Positions 36,201 through 50,019 of a stretch of 64,000 bases of DNA are shown here, in pieces. The stretch covers positions 31,126,226-31,190,225 of the forward strand of contig NC_134276.1 in NCBI RefSeq assembly GCF_949628215.1. Direction: 5' to 3'. The number at the start of each line of letters is the position of its first letter. The stretch's first letter is position 1. Origin of the DNA: Phalacrocorax aristotelis (lineage: Eukaryota > Chordata > Aves > Suliformes > Phalacrocoracidae). Below the pieces are notes generated by a model. It was given only the letters and a program-made list of their open reading frames with translations. It had not been told where the DNA came from and ran no database searches. A program made the position numbers and the translations under genes.

Positions 36201-36885
36201 CCTCCGCCGGGCTGGGGCGAGGGCGCATGCGCCAAGTACGGTGTAGGGTGGTACGGGTGGGGCAAGAGAGTGCGGGTTTATGGCTTTGCGCCGGCCTCTC
36301 CGCGCAACCACGCATGCGCAAAGCGGGGCCGGGGGCCGTACGAGCGAATGGCGGCGCGCAGGAGGTTGGGCCACTCGCGTGAGGACGCGCGCTTTGTTTT
36401 GTTGCTATTGGCTGCGGCGGCGTGGAGGGGACCAGTGCGCGCGGCGCTGGCCAATGCGGCGGTGCTGGAGGAGGAGGGGTGTGGCCGCGGGGAGAAGCGA
36501 CGGGGAGGCGGTGCGCCCGCCATCTTGTGTGGGGCAGTGCTTTAACCCCTCGGTACCCGTGGCGTGGCAGACCGGGCGTTGTGGAGGCGCTGCCATCTTG
36601 GCAGCGTACAGACCGGCCGAGGAGGGCGAGGAGGAAAGGGCTGGGTCGGGGGAGCGTTGGGCTGCGGGGATGGCCCCGGCACCTGTTTTGGGTCGGGGAA
36701 TGGGGGGGCGTGTCTGCCAACCCAGGGGATATCCTGAAGAAAATAGAATTTTCTTCCAAGTAATAACAATGAGCCTTGCAAAACAGAATTTAGCGGCCAG
36801 AGAAGAGAGCTGAGAGATACGGAAGCATTTGTTTTACAACTATATCCTTGAAGAAGAACTGAGAGACTGATAAAAGCGAACTGGG

Positions 36886-37302
36886 TGATTAAGTGTATAG
36901 TCAAGGAGAACAACTAATTGGGATGTTGATAAGGACTAAAACAAAAGTGTCCTTTAGGTGAACTATCCGTATTATAATACTAAAAATCACGCCCATAGGC
37001 CAGAATACCCTTTACTCAAATAAGCCCCTTACCCTCTGAGCATGCATGGTAAATTTAAAGGGAGGCATCCCTTTAAGTTGAAATGAGAAACTAACCAGTT
37101 GTTAACAGGGGGAGGTGACTATTAGCTGTAATTAACATATTTAACTGTATAAATGCCTTGTAGTTTCTTGGCATGGTGTGCTAACTTTGTGGAGTTGCCA
37201 CCTAGCACCCATCTTTGCACAAAAGTGAATTGAATAAAATACCTCTGCCTTGTGTGGAGTTTGGCATTCACCGGGTGAACAAACCTGCTTTTTGGGCTAA
37301 CA
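36886..37302 (+). mobile_element. Probable solo retroviral LTR
   Basis: A 417-bp segment starting TGATTAAG and ending GGGCTAACA. It is flanked by ctggg at 36881-36885 and 37303-37307, a perfect 5-bp duplication. TATAAA at 37148-37153 and AATAAA at 37233-37238 are placed as in a U3-R-U5 layout on the plus strand. No viral gene follows. The family is not recognised and differs from the LTR at 32945. Confidence 0.7.
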
Positions 37303-37307
37303 CTGGG

Positions 37308-40300
37308 TCTTGTCGTAGCTGGTGTGGGGTCCTGGAAGTCTCCAGACCCTGCTGGGAGGTTGCCTTGATCAGGGGGGTCCCAGCAGCTGGCTGAGCTCAG
37401 TGGGACTGCGGGCACACGGGTGGGGAGCAGGGGAGGATAAAAGCAAGTTACTGAGGGGTGTTTGCGCCTTTGGTTCCAGTCCACCAAATGAAAATATTTG
37501 GTAAGTGAACCAGTTGCTTAACTCTGCTGCTGGCCCCTGCCATTTTCCTTTGCTGGTTGCAGCTATACCCAATGAAGTGTTAAATTAACTACTGCCTTTT
37601 TTATTCAAAGTGTGAAAATAAAAGAAATGTTTACATTGCCCTTAAAAGTTTCAGCGGCATTACTTTACAAGTGTTTGTGTTGTGGCTACATAAAGGCATT
37701 TTTCAGAGAGACAAAAATTAACCCACCCAGGGTGGTTTGCTGTCACTTCTTTTTATCACTACTTTAAGTAGTAGAAATAAACATAATATGCTCAAATAAC
37801 TGTCAAAGCATTTCTAATCTTGTGGATATTATTAAAATTATTTCTTTAGTTGGGGGGGAGGATAGAAATTCAATTTGTCTTGGGGGGAATGCTCTGTTTA
37901 TGTGACTTGGAGAACTGGTCAGATGCAGCATCCTCCAGAAGATTTTGATGTCCAGCATCTGCTTTGTACTTTTATAAAAAAGCTTTTAAATGTTTACATA
38001 GGTATGCCTACATCTGTGCCTGCATTTGAAGTTCACTGATTAGCCCATGAGTACTGCCTAACTACAGAGAGAAATAAGACAACTGATAATAACATTGTTG
38101 GGAACAGGGTGACAAATCTCCCAATAAAAACTGTATTTTATGTTTTAAAAAGAGAGATTTATCTCCTCTGGTAAGTTAATTGTAGTATTAAGTACAAGCT
38201 TTTCTTGCTTTTGGAATGCACAGTATTATAAGATGCTTGCAGATTAATTAATTTCATTTTACTGAATTATTTATATATAGGCACGAGCAAATGAATAGTG
38301 TTATGAAACACTTGTGGTGTTACAAATTGTATACAAGGAATACACCAAATAGAGAAGATGGGGCCCAGCATCACAATGATTGTATAAATTAGATGTTATT
38401 TTAAAAGATCATTTCCTCATAAAGTTTTCCTTCTTTAAATAAGTGTCTCCTAAATGGCCTCCTGTGTTCGCCTGCATGCTTTGAAAGTGTGGTAAACATT
38501 AATCAGCAATACAGAGATGGGATAGCAATCTCATAAACAATGAGCGGTGTTAAATAATCAGGTTTAGGGTTGGATAACAGGACTGTGTATGTCTGCTTGC
38601 CTGATATGGTTAGGAAATGATTGGGGTCTTGTGGTGATAAAGTTGCCATATGCTTCGCAGTCACAAGGAGCAAATGAGCTTGAGCCTTTTCCCAGCAATA
38701 ATTCATTGAAATAGAAGAATTAGGAATCTGACCAGGACGTTGGTTTTTATTGGAAGTGGTCAGTAGCATTATCCTGCAACACCAAGGAAAGCAGCCCCTT
38801 CGCTCTGCGCAAGCTGCTGGAGCTTATTCCATCTGCTGTAGCGGTGTCTTTCATCTGGCAGAGAACATGGCACATGGTGGTTACTGACAGTGAGGCCTCG
38901 CTCCGGAAAAGAGAGCAGGGAAGTGCCATGGCTGACCCTGGAGACTAATGCAAAGAATCTACCAAAATTAAATTTAGGACCAATTGAAATCAGACTTTTG
39001 CATTATTCAGGCATATATAGGTGTGGTTTATGTCAGTGTGATTGGAAGTGCAGTGTTCTCTATTTTAGGAAGTGAAAGCAGAGGACGTGTAGTGAAGAGG
39101 TAACGCTGTTGTAATCTGTGTTATTCCCTATAAAGTGTTAGTAGCACTCAAAAGCTTTTAGTAGCAACAGGGAGTGATGGAAGAAGCTGGAAGCACATGA
39201 CTGCATGCCTCTCAGAAGAGAAACTAGTAATATAATTTGCTTGTTAAATAAACCAAAAGGAATGGGAAATATGCCTTTCTTAAAGATCCGTGACTCTAAG
39301 GGGGCAATTCTGAAACATACCCGAGTTTCCTTGGGTTTGCTTTTATCTAGAACTGTAAGATACGCTTTCTGCAACATAGCAGCAAGTTCTGCCAGTGAGC
39401 CAGTAAGCTCAGTTCTTCCCAAACTTGTTAGGTGGCAGAAGCTCACAAGTGATGCTGATCTGACATCCCAGCAACTGGCCTGCAGCACTCCTCCTCCAGC
39501 ACCGGTATAAGCTCCCTGGGGCTCCCCCAGCAGCTTCTGCAGTCTAAACCTGGACTGACTGTGCCTAGAGGTGAGGACAGCCCCCTTCCATGTTTGCTCG
39601 CACCTTGTTTGGCGTGACAGTGAAAGGGCTGACTGTCCTGGTGAACGGTGCTGTTGGCTGAGTTGCTGAATTATGCTTTTGTGTTGCGTAGTTGTGGTCG
39701 CATTTAGAGACTTCAGATGAACGACTGCATAGACAGGCAAACTGCAAATGGCTCCTCTGAGTGGGAGGAGATGAAGCTGGTCCAAAATGAACTATCTCAT
39801 CCAGTTCTCTTCTCTGGGGATGTTTTTATCATCTTGAATGCGATGGGGATTTGGAGGTTTCCTCATATGGCTGGATAGGCTCAGGTGAGGTACAGAGACA
39901 TCAGTCAGAGTTCAGAAAATAGCAAAGCAGTCAAAGACATAGACTTTGGAAAGCTGTGGGTATTCAGAAAATGTTTTCTAATTCTCGTTTAGCTTTTTAT
40001 CCTTTTCTGATGCGATTGGCTCTTTGTTTTATTGGCTCTTCTCTTAAAGTATCTTTGTATCAGTTGAGCACTTTTACCAGCTCCTTCTCTGTCACATCCT
40101 CCCTGTTATCCTTCTTGGTGATTTAACTTGCTCTGTTATAGGTAAGTGTCCATACCTCATTCTTTCAAAATGCAATTTTAAGATAATGAACTCTTCTATT
40201 ACATTGATTGGTGTAAGTACGGTTTATATGTAGTCTCTTGTTTTCATACATCTAATCTACCTTGAGTAAGATAACAGATATGAGAACAGGCAATTTTATG

Positions 40301-42067
40301 CAGATCAGAGATCATTGCTTCTTTACAAAACGTGTTCAGTGGGGCATCCTTCAGTTTATCTTAGATGTTTTGCTGTAACACATCATTATTTATGAAGACA
40401 CAGACTAATATTCCATGTAGGTGCGTTGCTTACTCATTGGACCTATCACAGACTATTTACAGGCCCTCAGTATGTTTTGTTACTATGTTTCGTAATTCTG
40501 TTGCTATTGTAGGTGTGTTAGGTTTTAATTCGGTTATTTGGATATTAATTTTTCCAGCTATTAAATCCACAAAAGGGGAGACTTGGGATCTCTGAGAAGC
40601 CTGTAAAATGATTTTGTTCTACCTGTGATGTAAGCATGTTTGCATTCCTGGCAACTGAAAGTCAAACAAATTGTCTACTTGAGAAGTGGAGCTTCTAAAA
40701 TCGTAGGCTGTTATGTTCCTAAGGGAATCTTAAAACACAGGCAGAGACTGGTTATGAAAAGGAAAGGAAAAATTTGTGTCACTGTTTAAACAATAGACTT
40801 CTTTCATGTGGAGGACCTAGATGTCTGTTAATTACCAGCTGGCTTGAGGGGTTTGGAGTCTAGCCCGATATGCTGAAACTCTTAACCATCCATTAGCTGG
40901 CATATCTTTCAAGGTCTGCATTTGGAGACTGGTAGTGTAATGGATTTCATCTTTATAGACTGTTTATGTAGTAGAAATGTTTTCATTTTTTAGCTATATT
41001 TCTGTCTTACAGCCTTAGTATTCATTGCCAACATAGATTCCAGACAGTTGCATGAACACAGAAAGAAAGGACTGGTTTAACTGTTAGATAATGCTGGACT
41101 AGGTCCAGCATGCGTTGTCTTTGCTGTGCCACAGCCCCACCACAATAGACTGATCGAGACCTAAAAGTGTGTCCTCTAATTTTGGGTGACTCAGATGAAT
41201 TAATAAGATCTGAAAGCCTGTGATTACAGTTGCACTTGAAAGGGCCTGAGATCTCTGGAAACCGGGCGGTAGATGTATTTGATGAAAGGAGCCCAAAATA
41301 AATGGATGGCTAAAAGCCTTTTTGTCTTCATTTCTCCTTGTGAACATAACTATATATTTATCTGAATTAAATTTTCACTGGTATTTTCTGAAGTAAACCT
41401 AGTGGTTTTAGAGTGTTCTAACCCTTTTGATGTGGGTTTACATGCAGATTAAAGTATGCACACAAAGTATTTTCACTAAACGAAGCTGTAGCAGACACAG
41501 TTTCCAAGCAATCTTCAAGATTTAGTGAATTTTTGGTGTTCCCACTCTTAAGAGCTGTTCTGTGTAGTGCTTCTACAACTTCCTTTTGATTTGCCTTTTA
41601 TTTTTTTAATCAAAGTGTAGAGGCAGCTCTCCTTGGGATGCCAGCTGATGTAAGGCTGATCGGTTAGTGCTGGTCTTGGTAGCAGCTGTACAAAGGTAAA
41701 GGACTGAGTTCCTGGCATAGAATTGGACCTGACCTAGCGAAAGCCATCAAAGGTATGCATATGGCAAAAAATTGAAGTCATTATTGTGTGTAGATGGAAT
41801 AACCACCTTCAGATAAAACTGAAACCTGTAAGCTTTCGAATATATTAAAAGGAGGAATTTGACTACAAGCATAGAAAACATGGTGAATGCATGTCATGGT
41901 GTAGAGGCTTAACAATAGGGCTCTTAAAAATAATGTTCTGGACTAAATACCCCTTAGTCACAGCCTCCTGTGGGAAAACTGATTTAGCGGAAGGTTTTCC
42001 TGATCCATTCACTTGTGCTGCATCAGCAGTTGTTTTGGCCAAACTTTGTAGAGGTATGGAAATCTGG
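37308..42067. other. Non-coding region, presumed CAB39L 5' intron
   Basis: No exon, RNA gene or mobile element is recognised. Open frames are short, including 39138-39785 on the minus strand, which has no domain. Confidence 0.5.
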
Positions 42068-42219
42068 AATGCCTTATCCCTGGAAACATTCAAGGTCAGG
42101 TTGGATGGGGCTCTGAGCAACCTGATCTAGCTGAAGATGTCCCTGCTCATTGCAGGGGGTTGGGCTAGATGACCTCTAAAGGTCCCTTCCAACCCAAACC
42201 ATTCTGTGATTCTGTGAAA
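42068..42219 (+). mobile_element. Short CR1 LINE 3' fragment
   Basis: It reads tccctggaaacattcaaggt ... gggttgggctagatgacctc ... ccattctgtgattctgtg, the CR1 3' UTR and tail in plus orientation. It is heavily 5'-truncated. Confidence 0.92.
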
Positions 42220-43309
42220 GTGGCAGTAAGGTGTGGAGAACAGGAGCAAGGATGGGACGCAGTATTGTGCTATTAATATTTATTGCATTTGGTTTTGTTA
42301 ATAAGCATTACGAAGGGTCGGGGAAGGCACAGTCCCCTGAATTTTTTAAATTGGCACTGGCAAAGACAGATAGTTCTGTTCTCCCTGTGCTTCTTAGCCC
42401 TCCACTGTTCATTTGTGTGATTGCTCAGGGAACTGGTTGGGGCTTGAAAAAAAAGAGGTTACTTATTTGGCTCAGCTAATTTTGTGTGAGTAACTTTCCC
42501 CATCTAATTTGCTGCGCAGCCACTTGGTATTTCTGTCCGGGTTATTGTGGATCATCTTCATCACATAGCAGAACTGTTCTAAGCCTGGATCTCACTCCAT
42601 TCTCAGCTGTACAAGACTAAAAACCACTCCTGCTTTTTACAGACAGTGGAGCTGAATGGGTTTCGTTGGAGGGGTGACTGAATTTAACTTCATTATTATT
42701 TTTTCCTGCAAAATTCTTGAATGATTGGACCCAAAGAAGCTATGTTGAAAATCTGTGAGACATCCTTTCAGCAGCACTGATTAAGCCAAGTGAACTGTGG
42801 GCCCAAACCTTTGCAACTCTTTTTCATAAGTTACTCTAATATAGGAGTTTGGCACTCCTTTCATGGAAGTGGATACCTGTGCTATTTGTTACAAAGTAAT
42901 ACCAAAACCAATTACAGTGTGTGCAGACTGATGTCTTTAAAAAAAAGAAAAAAGCCTTAATAAGATTTGAGTGCTGCTAGACAAACAGATTTTATGTGTA
43001 TCTGCCAAAAAAAAAGTACTGTCCACCAAATACCACTGGTTAGCTTAGTTTAGTGTACAGATACAGTTTCTGTCAAGTTTGTGATGAGCTAGTTAAGTGT
43101 GTTGTGGTTTGGTAGCGTAAGTTTTAAGCGAAGGATTATTTTTAAAATGAATTGATTTTGTTAATAAATTCATAGCAAGGTGCTACAACCCTTCCAATAG
43201 CAGATCGAGATGTGTGGTTGCAGCCTAGGTATAGAAATAAGAAGGGACAGGATCTTTTGGGTTTTTTTTGCCACCACATATTGTAGAAATCTTTTAAAAT
43301 TCTTGCCCC

Positions 43310-43340
<31 letters not shown>

Positions 43341-46300
43341 GAAGGGCGGATGGGTCCATCGGTGGATAGATATTTTCTTTTCTTTTGTTCTTTTATTATT
43401 GTAGCCTGGATTGTCCATTTCAGTAATGACTAATAAAGGTAGTTCCAAAAATTTCACACAAGTTACATTTAGTAAATCCCTCAACAGTTCCTCTCACTCC
43501 TCCAAAAGCTGCATTTTTAAGGGAAGTAAAAGGAGTTTGTTTTTTTCCAACTGTTAAATTTTCAGAGTGCCTGGCTGATCTGTCTCCCTTTGCAGTCACG
43601 CCATTCCTAGCACTCGTGCAAGGGAGGTGATGGCAGGCAAGGCACAACTTCCCTTTTTGGCAGCAAAGTAATCTCAGAGCAACTTAATCAATTGTGAAAC
43701 AATATCTTTATATTATTTTACAGCATGAGTTTAAAAAAACCTTCTGATCTCTCAGTAATGTTTGAGCCTTGTGTTTTCTGTTGCAAGGGATGATAATTAA
43801 GATGGAAGAAAAGTGCTGCTGCATAATTGGATTCTGAAATGTGGGGACAGTTGAGTGACAACTGCTGGATTGGGTGAGCTTTGTTAAACACCCCATGTCA
43901 GTCGAGCACAAAGGCACTTGTACAAATTTATACGTACACATTTATTGCAGCAAAGAATGCAGTTCACTTGCTCTTAAGTGATGGAAGGAAATTGTGTGGG
44001 GCTTTCTAAGTAAGGGTACTGGGGATTACTAAATACAAAGAGATTAAAATAATACAGAAAGAGAGTTCACTTTCAGCATCCGTAGTGATCCTAGCAACAT
44101 GTAACATTCAGCTCTTTGTTACGCCTTTTTTTATGTGTCAGCAGGGAGGCATGGCTGTATCAACTTTCCCTCCTCAGGTGTACCTTTTAATTGTGTACTC
44201 TCACTTTCTGCAGTTCATTGGCAGTCAAACAGCTGTCCTTCATTTCTGCAAATAAACAAAAGCCTACCAATTCATGGTGGTTGTTCATTACCTGTTGGTT
44301 TTGGGTACAGGAGAAGCCGTCTGCAATACACAATTTATTTGCTGTTACAAATAAGGCACCAAATTGAAATTTATAGGGTGAGGGCAGGATTGCAGGGTGG
44401 TTGTAGTAATCTGTTGAGGTAAATATTGTGTACATCATATACTCAATCTCTGGGAAAAGTGTGGGTTTGAGGTTTTTTGTTCTTTTTTGGTTGGGGTTTT
44501 TGTTGTTGGGGTTTCTTTGACAAATTGGTTAATGTATCTTAGCACATGAGCTAAGTAAGGCTGAACCTTCTGAACAGAAGCTTATTATATAGAAATTGTG
44601 TTGACTTTTGGCTCTACTCCTCCTCATCTGCAGGTCTTGTCTCTTACCTTGCAGTCTGTGTTCAGGTCTGTAACTGCCTGCAACATCTGTACTCCTCTAT
44701 TGCAAGTATCGCACGCAGCCTTGGGCAAAATACGAGAGTAAAAGACACAGTGCTTTTGGTCAAAGGGATTTTGAATAAAGGCAGGTTTGAATGAAATCTG
44801 AGGTCAGATTGGCTTGGTAGTCTTTAGGATATGCGCGGTTTGGAGAAGGTTTTTTCCATCAAAAAAACTAACATCAATGTAAGGAGATACATGCCCCTGC
44901 AATTCATCTGTGTTCCACCCTCTTTTGTCAGGGAAAGGAAGATGTTGCCAGAGGATTTCCCAAGGTATGCACATGTTATTCTAGTTTCTTGGGCAGCAGT
45001 TCAATGCTAAGAAAACATGCACAGAGATGTTCCCTATTGTTTTTCCTCTCTCTTGCTGAACTCTCTGTACCCTGTAAACTGAGCATCTCCTCATCACCGT
45101 TCATAAGGTCATGGCAGAAGATGGCTGCAAAAGTGTGTGACGCTCCTGGCTTTGAGGATGGAAAACATGGGGGACTAATCAAATCTTCAGTTCTGCGTGA
45201 TGTGATGTGGTGTTACATCACTAATAAATTTCTAACATAATTTACAAGAGTCTCTCTCAAAGTTGGGTGTGGGGGAAGTGTGTGAACATGTGGCTATCTA
45301 AAATGTGCAGAGCCACATACTAAAAGGTAGTTAAAGCAAAGGAAGAGTCCCATCTTGATTTAGAAGTGGTTGAGAGGGCAGCAGCCAATATATAGGAATA
45401 AGTAATTTTTTATAAAGATGATTAAAGAAAACTCTTCAGATTTTCTTTAGGATCTAGGGCTAATGAGAAGTTCTAAAAATACCAGGAACAAAAAGAACAG
45501 TGGCGTATGTCTGATGGCTGCACTAAAGTTGTCAACAACGATGCTGAAAAGACAAAACTGTTATGTACATCTGTAGTGAGAACGAAACTGAGTATTGCAA
45601 ATAATCATATAAAGGTGAACAAATCCATCACATTGCAGCAATAAATAACGACTGAAAGAACATCTTTTTAAAATTTATGTTAGAAATGTATGGAGACTGA
45701 GGATTTTTTCAAAATGGCTAATCTAAAACTGTCCAAAATCATTGACAAGTAGAAAGTGCTATTCAATATGATTAATAGAAAAATGGGTATTATGAAAATA
45801 CTAGTATATCAACTAGATTAAGGGTTTGATCTCATCTGTCTAAGAAAGTGATTTCTGAAAAAGTTACACTCAGTGAAGAATCATTGAATTAAGATAAAAT
45901 TTTCTGATGTTCAGTCATTGGATGTTTGTTTGCAAAAAAAAAAAAAAAACCCAACCCCAAATGAACACACAGTTGGAAGAAAATGCAAAATCCTTCCTGA
46001 CAGTTTAATCTAGGCCATGTAGAGTAGAATAATGATGAATGATGGCATGGCTTCATGTATTTGATTGAATTAAAGAGCACATTAGCTGACTCTTTTGAAA
46101 GATGGACTCAAATCTTTGGGAAGTTAATCACCATGAAAGAAGGCTGGATGCACCTTAAGGATGAGGAACACTATCCTAAAAAACAGCACTGCAAAGTATC
46201 AAGGTTCATGGGCAACAGTCAGTGGACAAGGCACTCTCTGTACATAAGTGGCAGTCAAGAGCTGGTAGTAGTTGAATACGCTGAACGCAGAATGGGAGAT

Positions 46301-49300
46301 TTCCTCTCCAATATTATTGACTTCACTTTTGGAATATAATCAGGTTGATGGATTCACTTCAAGACATACTTTTAAATTGAAGTCAGTACTGGTTGTAGGT
46401 GTTGGAGAAACACCTATATACTTAATGTAGATAGTGAAGTGATTTGATCATGTACCTATCCATGAACAAAATGGAGAGCCTTCAAAGAGCATATATTTGA
46501 AAATACAGGAGTCACAGCAGCAAGCAGCAGTAAGTAAAAAGAACATGAACTTGCATAAAATGAAAAAAACAATTAAATGATAACTAGTTAACTACTGCAC
46601 TAGCTCATTGATAGACTTCATAGATTCTCCAGGACTTGAAATTAATGTCAAGATCCAAGATCTTTTAAGAAACTACTCTTATTCAAGAGGCTGTTGAGCT
46701 ATGTCAGACAATCATTCATCTTTGTGAGAACCAGAGTAGATCTTTGCAATTTTTAAGTTCCTTTGTTGGTAGTAACAACATTCATTTCTTGTTTTAAGAG
46801 GAGGAAAAAATCTATTTCAAACTTTTTTCCCAAATAAGGTCTTATTTTGTAAGTCTATAGGAAGCATCAGAGCTCTCTGCAGTTTAAGTTCTGTGTAAAT
46901 TGTCACAGATCCTCGTTATGTGTTACTTCTAAACTTCCTAACCATGTCATCTGTATTCTTTTAAAATAGAAAAATGTAAAAATAGATAGTGAGGTTGTCA
47001 GGTTAAATGACAAGGAATTAAATAGCTTAGGTTTACATCTTTAGTTACTTGGCTAATATGCAGCTGTTTGGATACAGGTCTTTGTGTGCTGAAATCTTTC
47101 AATGGAAATTCTTGTGCTTGTGAAAGTAATTTCATCCTGTGATGACAGCTAGTAGAGACTGTCTTGCTGTGGTCATGGAAAGTTAAACTGATATGATTCT
47201 TACTAGGTGACCTTCTCACAGGATTCTGCCTGGTCTCAGAGAAAACAAGCCATTTCTTTTCCCTGGTACTTAGGTGGAGACTCCAAAATCAGCAATAATG
47301 CCAGACATAATTGTATGTCCTTATGAGGACTTCTGTTTTAAAATACATTTTTTTTTCGGGACTTTTCTCTCTCAATTCTGCTGTCAGGCCTACAGCTCTG
47401 ACTCCTTGGGTTTGGGAATCTCTGCTTGATTTAGTAGATATGAAATTTTGTCTCCTTGTGATGTTAGGCTTGGACATGACATTGAGGAATGTCCTATGAG
47501 AGAGATAATTTAGGTCTTCAACACATATTTGATATTAGAAAATGTGTTCTGCTGGTGTTCAGACTCAGCTTCTGACTGTGATACAAGCATTATATTTTTT
47601 TGCAAAGATACTGAGTAACTTCTCATATCTGGGCTTATCCAGCTGGAGACTCCTTTTTCATTTGTGAGGGGGTACACCTCACTCACTCTCTGTGCTAATT
47701 ATGACCTTTTTTTTTTTTATTTAATTGGACAGTCCTTTACCCTTCAGAAGTGTAGATTTTGATAGCAGAAAAAGTTGTTTTATGAACGCACACTGAAAAA
47801 AACACACACAGGAGAAAAATTATCAGTTGCTTCCGTAGGAGGAGAGCAGATATGTAAACTACAATTAGCATGAGAAAACTGTCACTTCTTAAAATATTTC
47901 CAGAGGGTGTGACAATGCTTGTAAGTAGAGATCTATGCGCCGTGTAATAAAGGAGCTGTCAGACTTCATTGAGCGATGTGTAAAGGAGTGATGTTTGCCA
48001 AGATGATTGCCATCAGTATATTTGACCCGATATAACCTATATATATAGAGCTTGCCATTAATATCACGTGGTGAGTAATTTTCTTCCAGGTATCCAGAGC
48101 CTGTCAGGGATCTTCACTGTTGAGGCTGCCCAGGAGCAGAGTTGAATCAAAGCACACCCAGGTGCCCCAGCCGAGCTCCCTCCAAAACAGAGATCATCCT
48201 GAAGACAAGCACAGTGCTGCATGTTGGTCCTTGTTCAGGACAGGCTTCCTGTGCTAAAAAACACCAGCCTGCAGCCATGCCTGCTCCCATTTAAGGAATG
48301 ACCCTGGTTTATTAATTAAAACAAATGGAACTTAGACCTTAATTGGACACTTTGTGGTTGTGTGTATCTGATATAATAATGAATTTGTAGTGTCAGTTGT
48401 TGGGCAACACAGATGGGGAGAACAGCGGATGGCTTTTAGCAGGTTGGGAAGGTACATGGTTAGGTTTTCCCCAGTGGGGAGCAACAGTACTGGACTTCAC
48501 AGAATACCAGACAGGTTAATTGGCTCAATATAGTCAACTTTTGGCGAGGATGGACTACATGGAGTACGTACTACTACTGCATGCCTTAGAGAGGCACTGG
48601 AGGCTCCATCCTGGGACCAGAATATGTGGCTAAAACCTCTGAGAGGGGGTTTGTGCAAAGGGGACCGTTCATCACATAACAGGAAGGGTGACCCTGTTAT
48701 AGTCATGTTATGGCCCTTACTATGGGACAGGAAGTACAAGCATCCACTGTTGCGTGATTGACCATGTATCTGTCATATGAAGGCAAATATATTACAATCT
48801 GACAAGTGATGAATATACTTAATTGTTTGTCAGGCAGAAGAACTTTGACGTACTTCTGAAGACAATGTCTGCACTTGCAAATTGAGCTCTTGAATTATCA
48901 AGGTTGCCTATCCTGATCCAATATTTTAAACTAACGTTACTGCAAGCCAGAAACTGGTAAAGAGCAAGAATGTGAGAAGATCTGGGTTCTCTCTCTCCAG
49001 GTGAACAGTGTGGACTGCTGGAGATTTTCTTGTGTGACATTAGGCAAGTCAGTTTAGAGCAACTCTTGCTTAAAAATAACAGCTGTTTTTAAATAATTGT
49101 GATAATGCCTTGGTTTCATTATCTGACACTGGAAAAGCCCGTAATTCTTCATCCGAAAGCAGCAGTTTAGACTCTTTTAGCCTAATACTATTCTATTTTT
49201 GGTTCAACCCTTCTGCTTTAGTAGGTTTCTAAACTTGCAAGAGACTCAGAAGTTTGTTCTGTCTGTGGGTATGGTTTCTGGGGACATACATCACACAAAC

Positions 49301-50019
49301 TGCAAGACCGTTATTCTGATCTGCAAGAAAAGGACACACAAAGCTGAGTACGGCCCAGTAGGCTTGTTTGGGTTCCATCACTATAGTGTCAAAGCACCTT
49401 ATGGTCTTGAATGCCTTTGTTTTCCCATGGGGAGACTGAGTGGCTTTTCCAAGAACACGCAGAAATATGTGACAGGAATATGAACTGACTCTTGGTTTCC
49501 TGGGTCTGAACTCATTTCTTCATCAGTACAACACCCTACCTGTGTATGGGACATTCTGGTTGTAGTTATTCTCTTGTCTGTAGCAATCATTTGAGAAGTA
49601 CAATGGTTCTGTGGGTAAATCCTGGCCTTTGCTGCCCTGAAAAAGTAACTAACTGGGATGCAGTAAGTCATTGATGGCACTGATTTCTTGTTTGCCCTCT
49701 CATCTAGAGAGAATAGCATTCTCTGAGTTCTCTTGACTGCTCAGTCTTGAGAATCAGAAGCAATCCAAGCAACCTGTTGTATCAAAGTACTGCAGATACG
49801 ATTCAAAGTCTCCCAAGAAAAGGAATAGTTGATCTTTTAGGATCTTTCAAGTGAATGAGTGTGGAACCATTTGTAGCCATTTACCACGGTGATTTTGGAT
49901 GACACTTCAGCAAACCTCTAAAGCGCTGATTGCCAGAAACTGGAAAAGTAGGATGGTCCTTCTTCTGATACATATTTCTTATATACTTTGCACTTGGCAG
50001 CAGCTACAATTGGAGGTGG
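42220..50019. other. Non-coding region
   Basis: No exon is recognised. A C-run then A-run lies at 43306-43340, and A- or T-runs are near 45935-45950 and 47708-47719. A stretch at 49411 starting MPLFS by chance is not the CAB39L start. Confidence 0.5.
43306..43340. repeat. Poly(C)-poly(A) tract
   Basis: About 17 bases of C with one T are followed directly by 18 A. Its length is likely unstable and hard to sequence. Confidence 0.9.

Larger units (their letters stand above)
35330..36720. promoter_or_regulatory. CpG island, likely bidirectional promoter of SETDB2 and a plus-strand gene (CAB39L by synteny)
   Basis: About 1.4 kb of GC- and CpG-rich DNA. NRF1-like palindromes lie at 36223-36232 and 36311-36320. 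CCAAT boxes are at 36407-36411 (inverted) and 36451-36455 (forward). YY1-like GCCATCTT motifs are at 36519-36526 and 36592-36599. No TATA box is seen. A strong minus-strand donor (cccgcag|gtacgt) ends at 36075, and another (ccccag|gtgagc) ends at 35710. Either suggests 5' UTR exons of SETDB2. The plus-strand gene is inferred from human head-to-head order; its exons are not recognised here. Confidence 0.7.

Noticed and set aside
36001-36759. 252-codon open frame in the large CpG island.
   Set aside because: It is proline/arginine-rich from GC bias, with no family resemblance, and it overlaps promoter motifs.
39138-39785. 215-codon minus-strand frame.
   Set aside because: No recognisable domain, no flanking splice or promoter logic, and composition like the surroundings.
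49409-49460. Plus-strand ATG reading MPLFS, like the CAB39L N-terminus.
   Set aside because: The next residues do not continue as the family does (no KSHKNPAEIV-like sequence), so it is a chance match.
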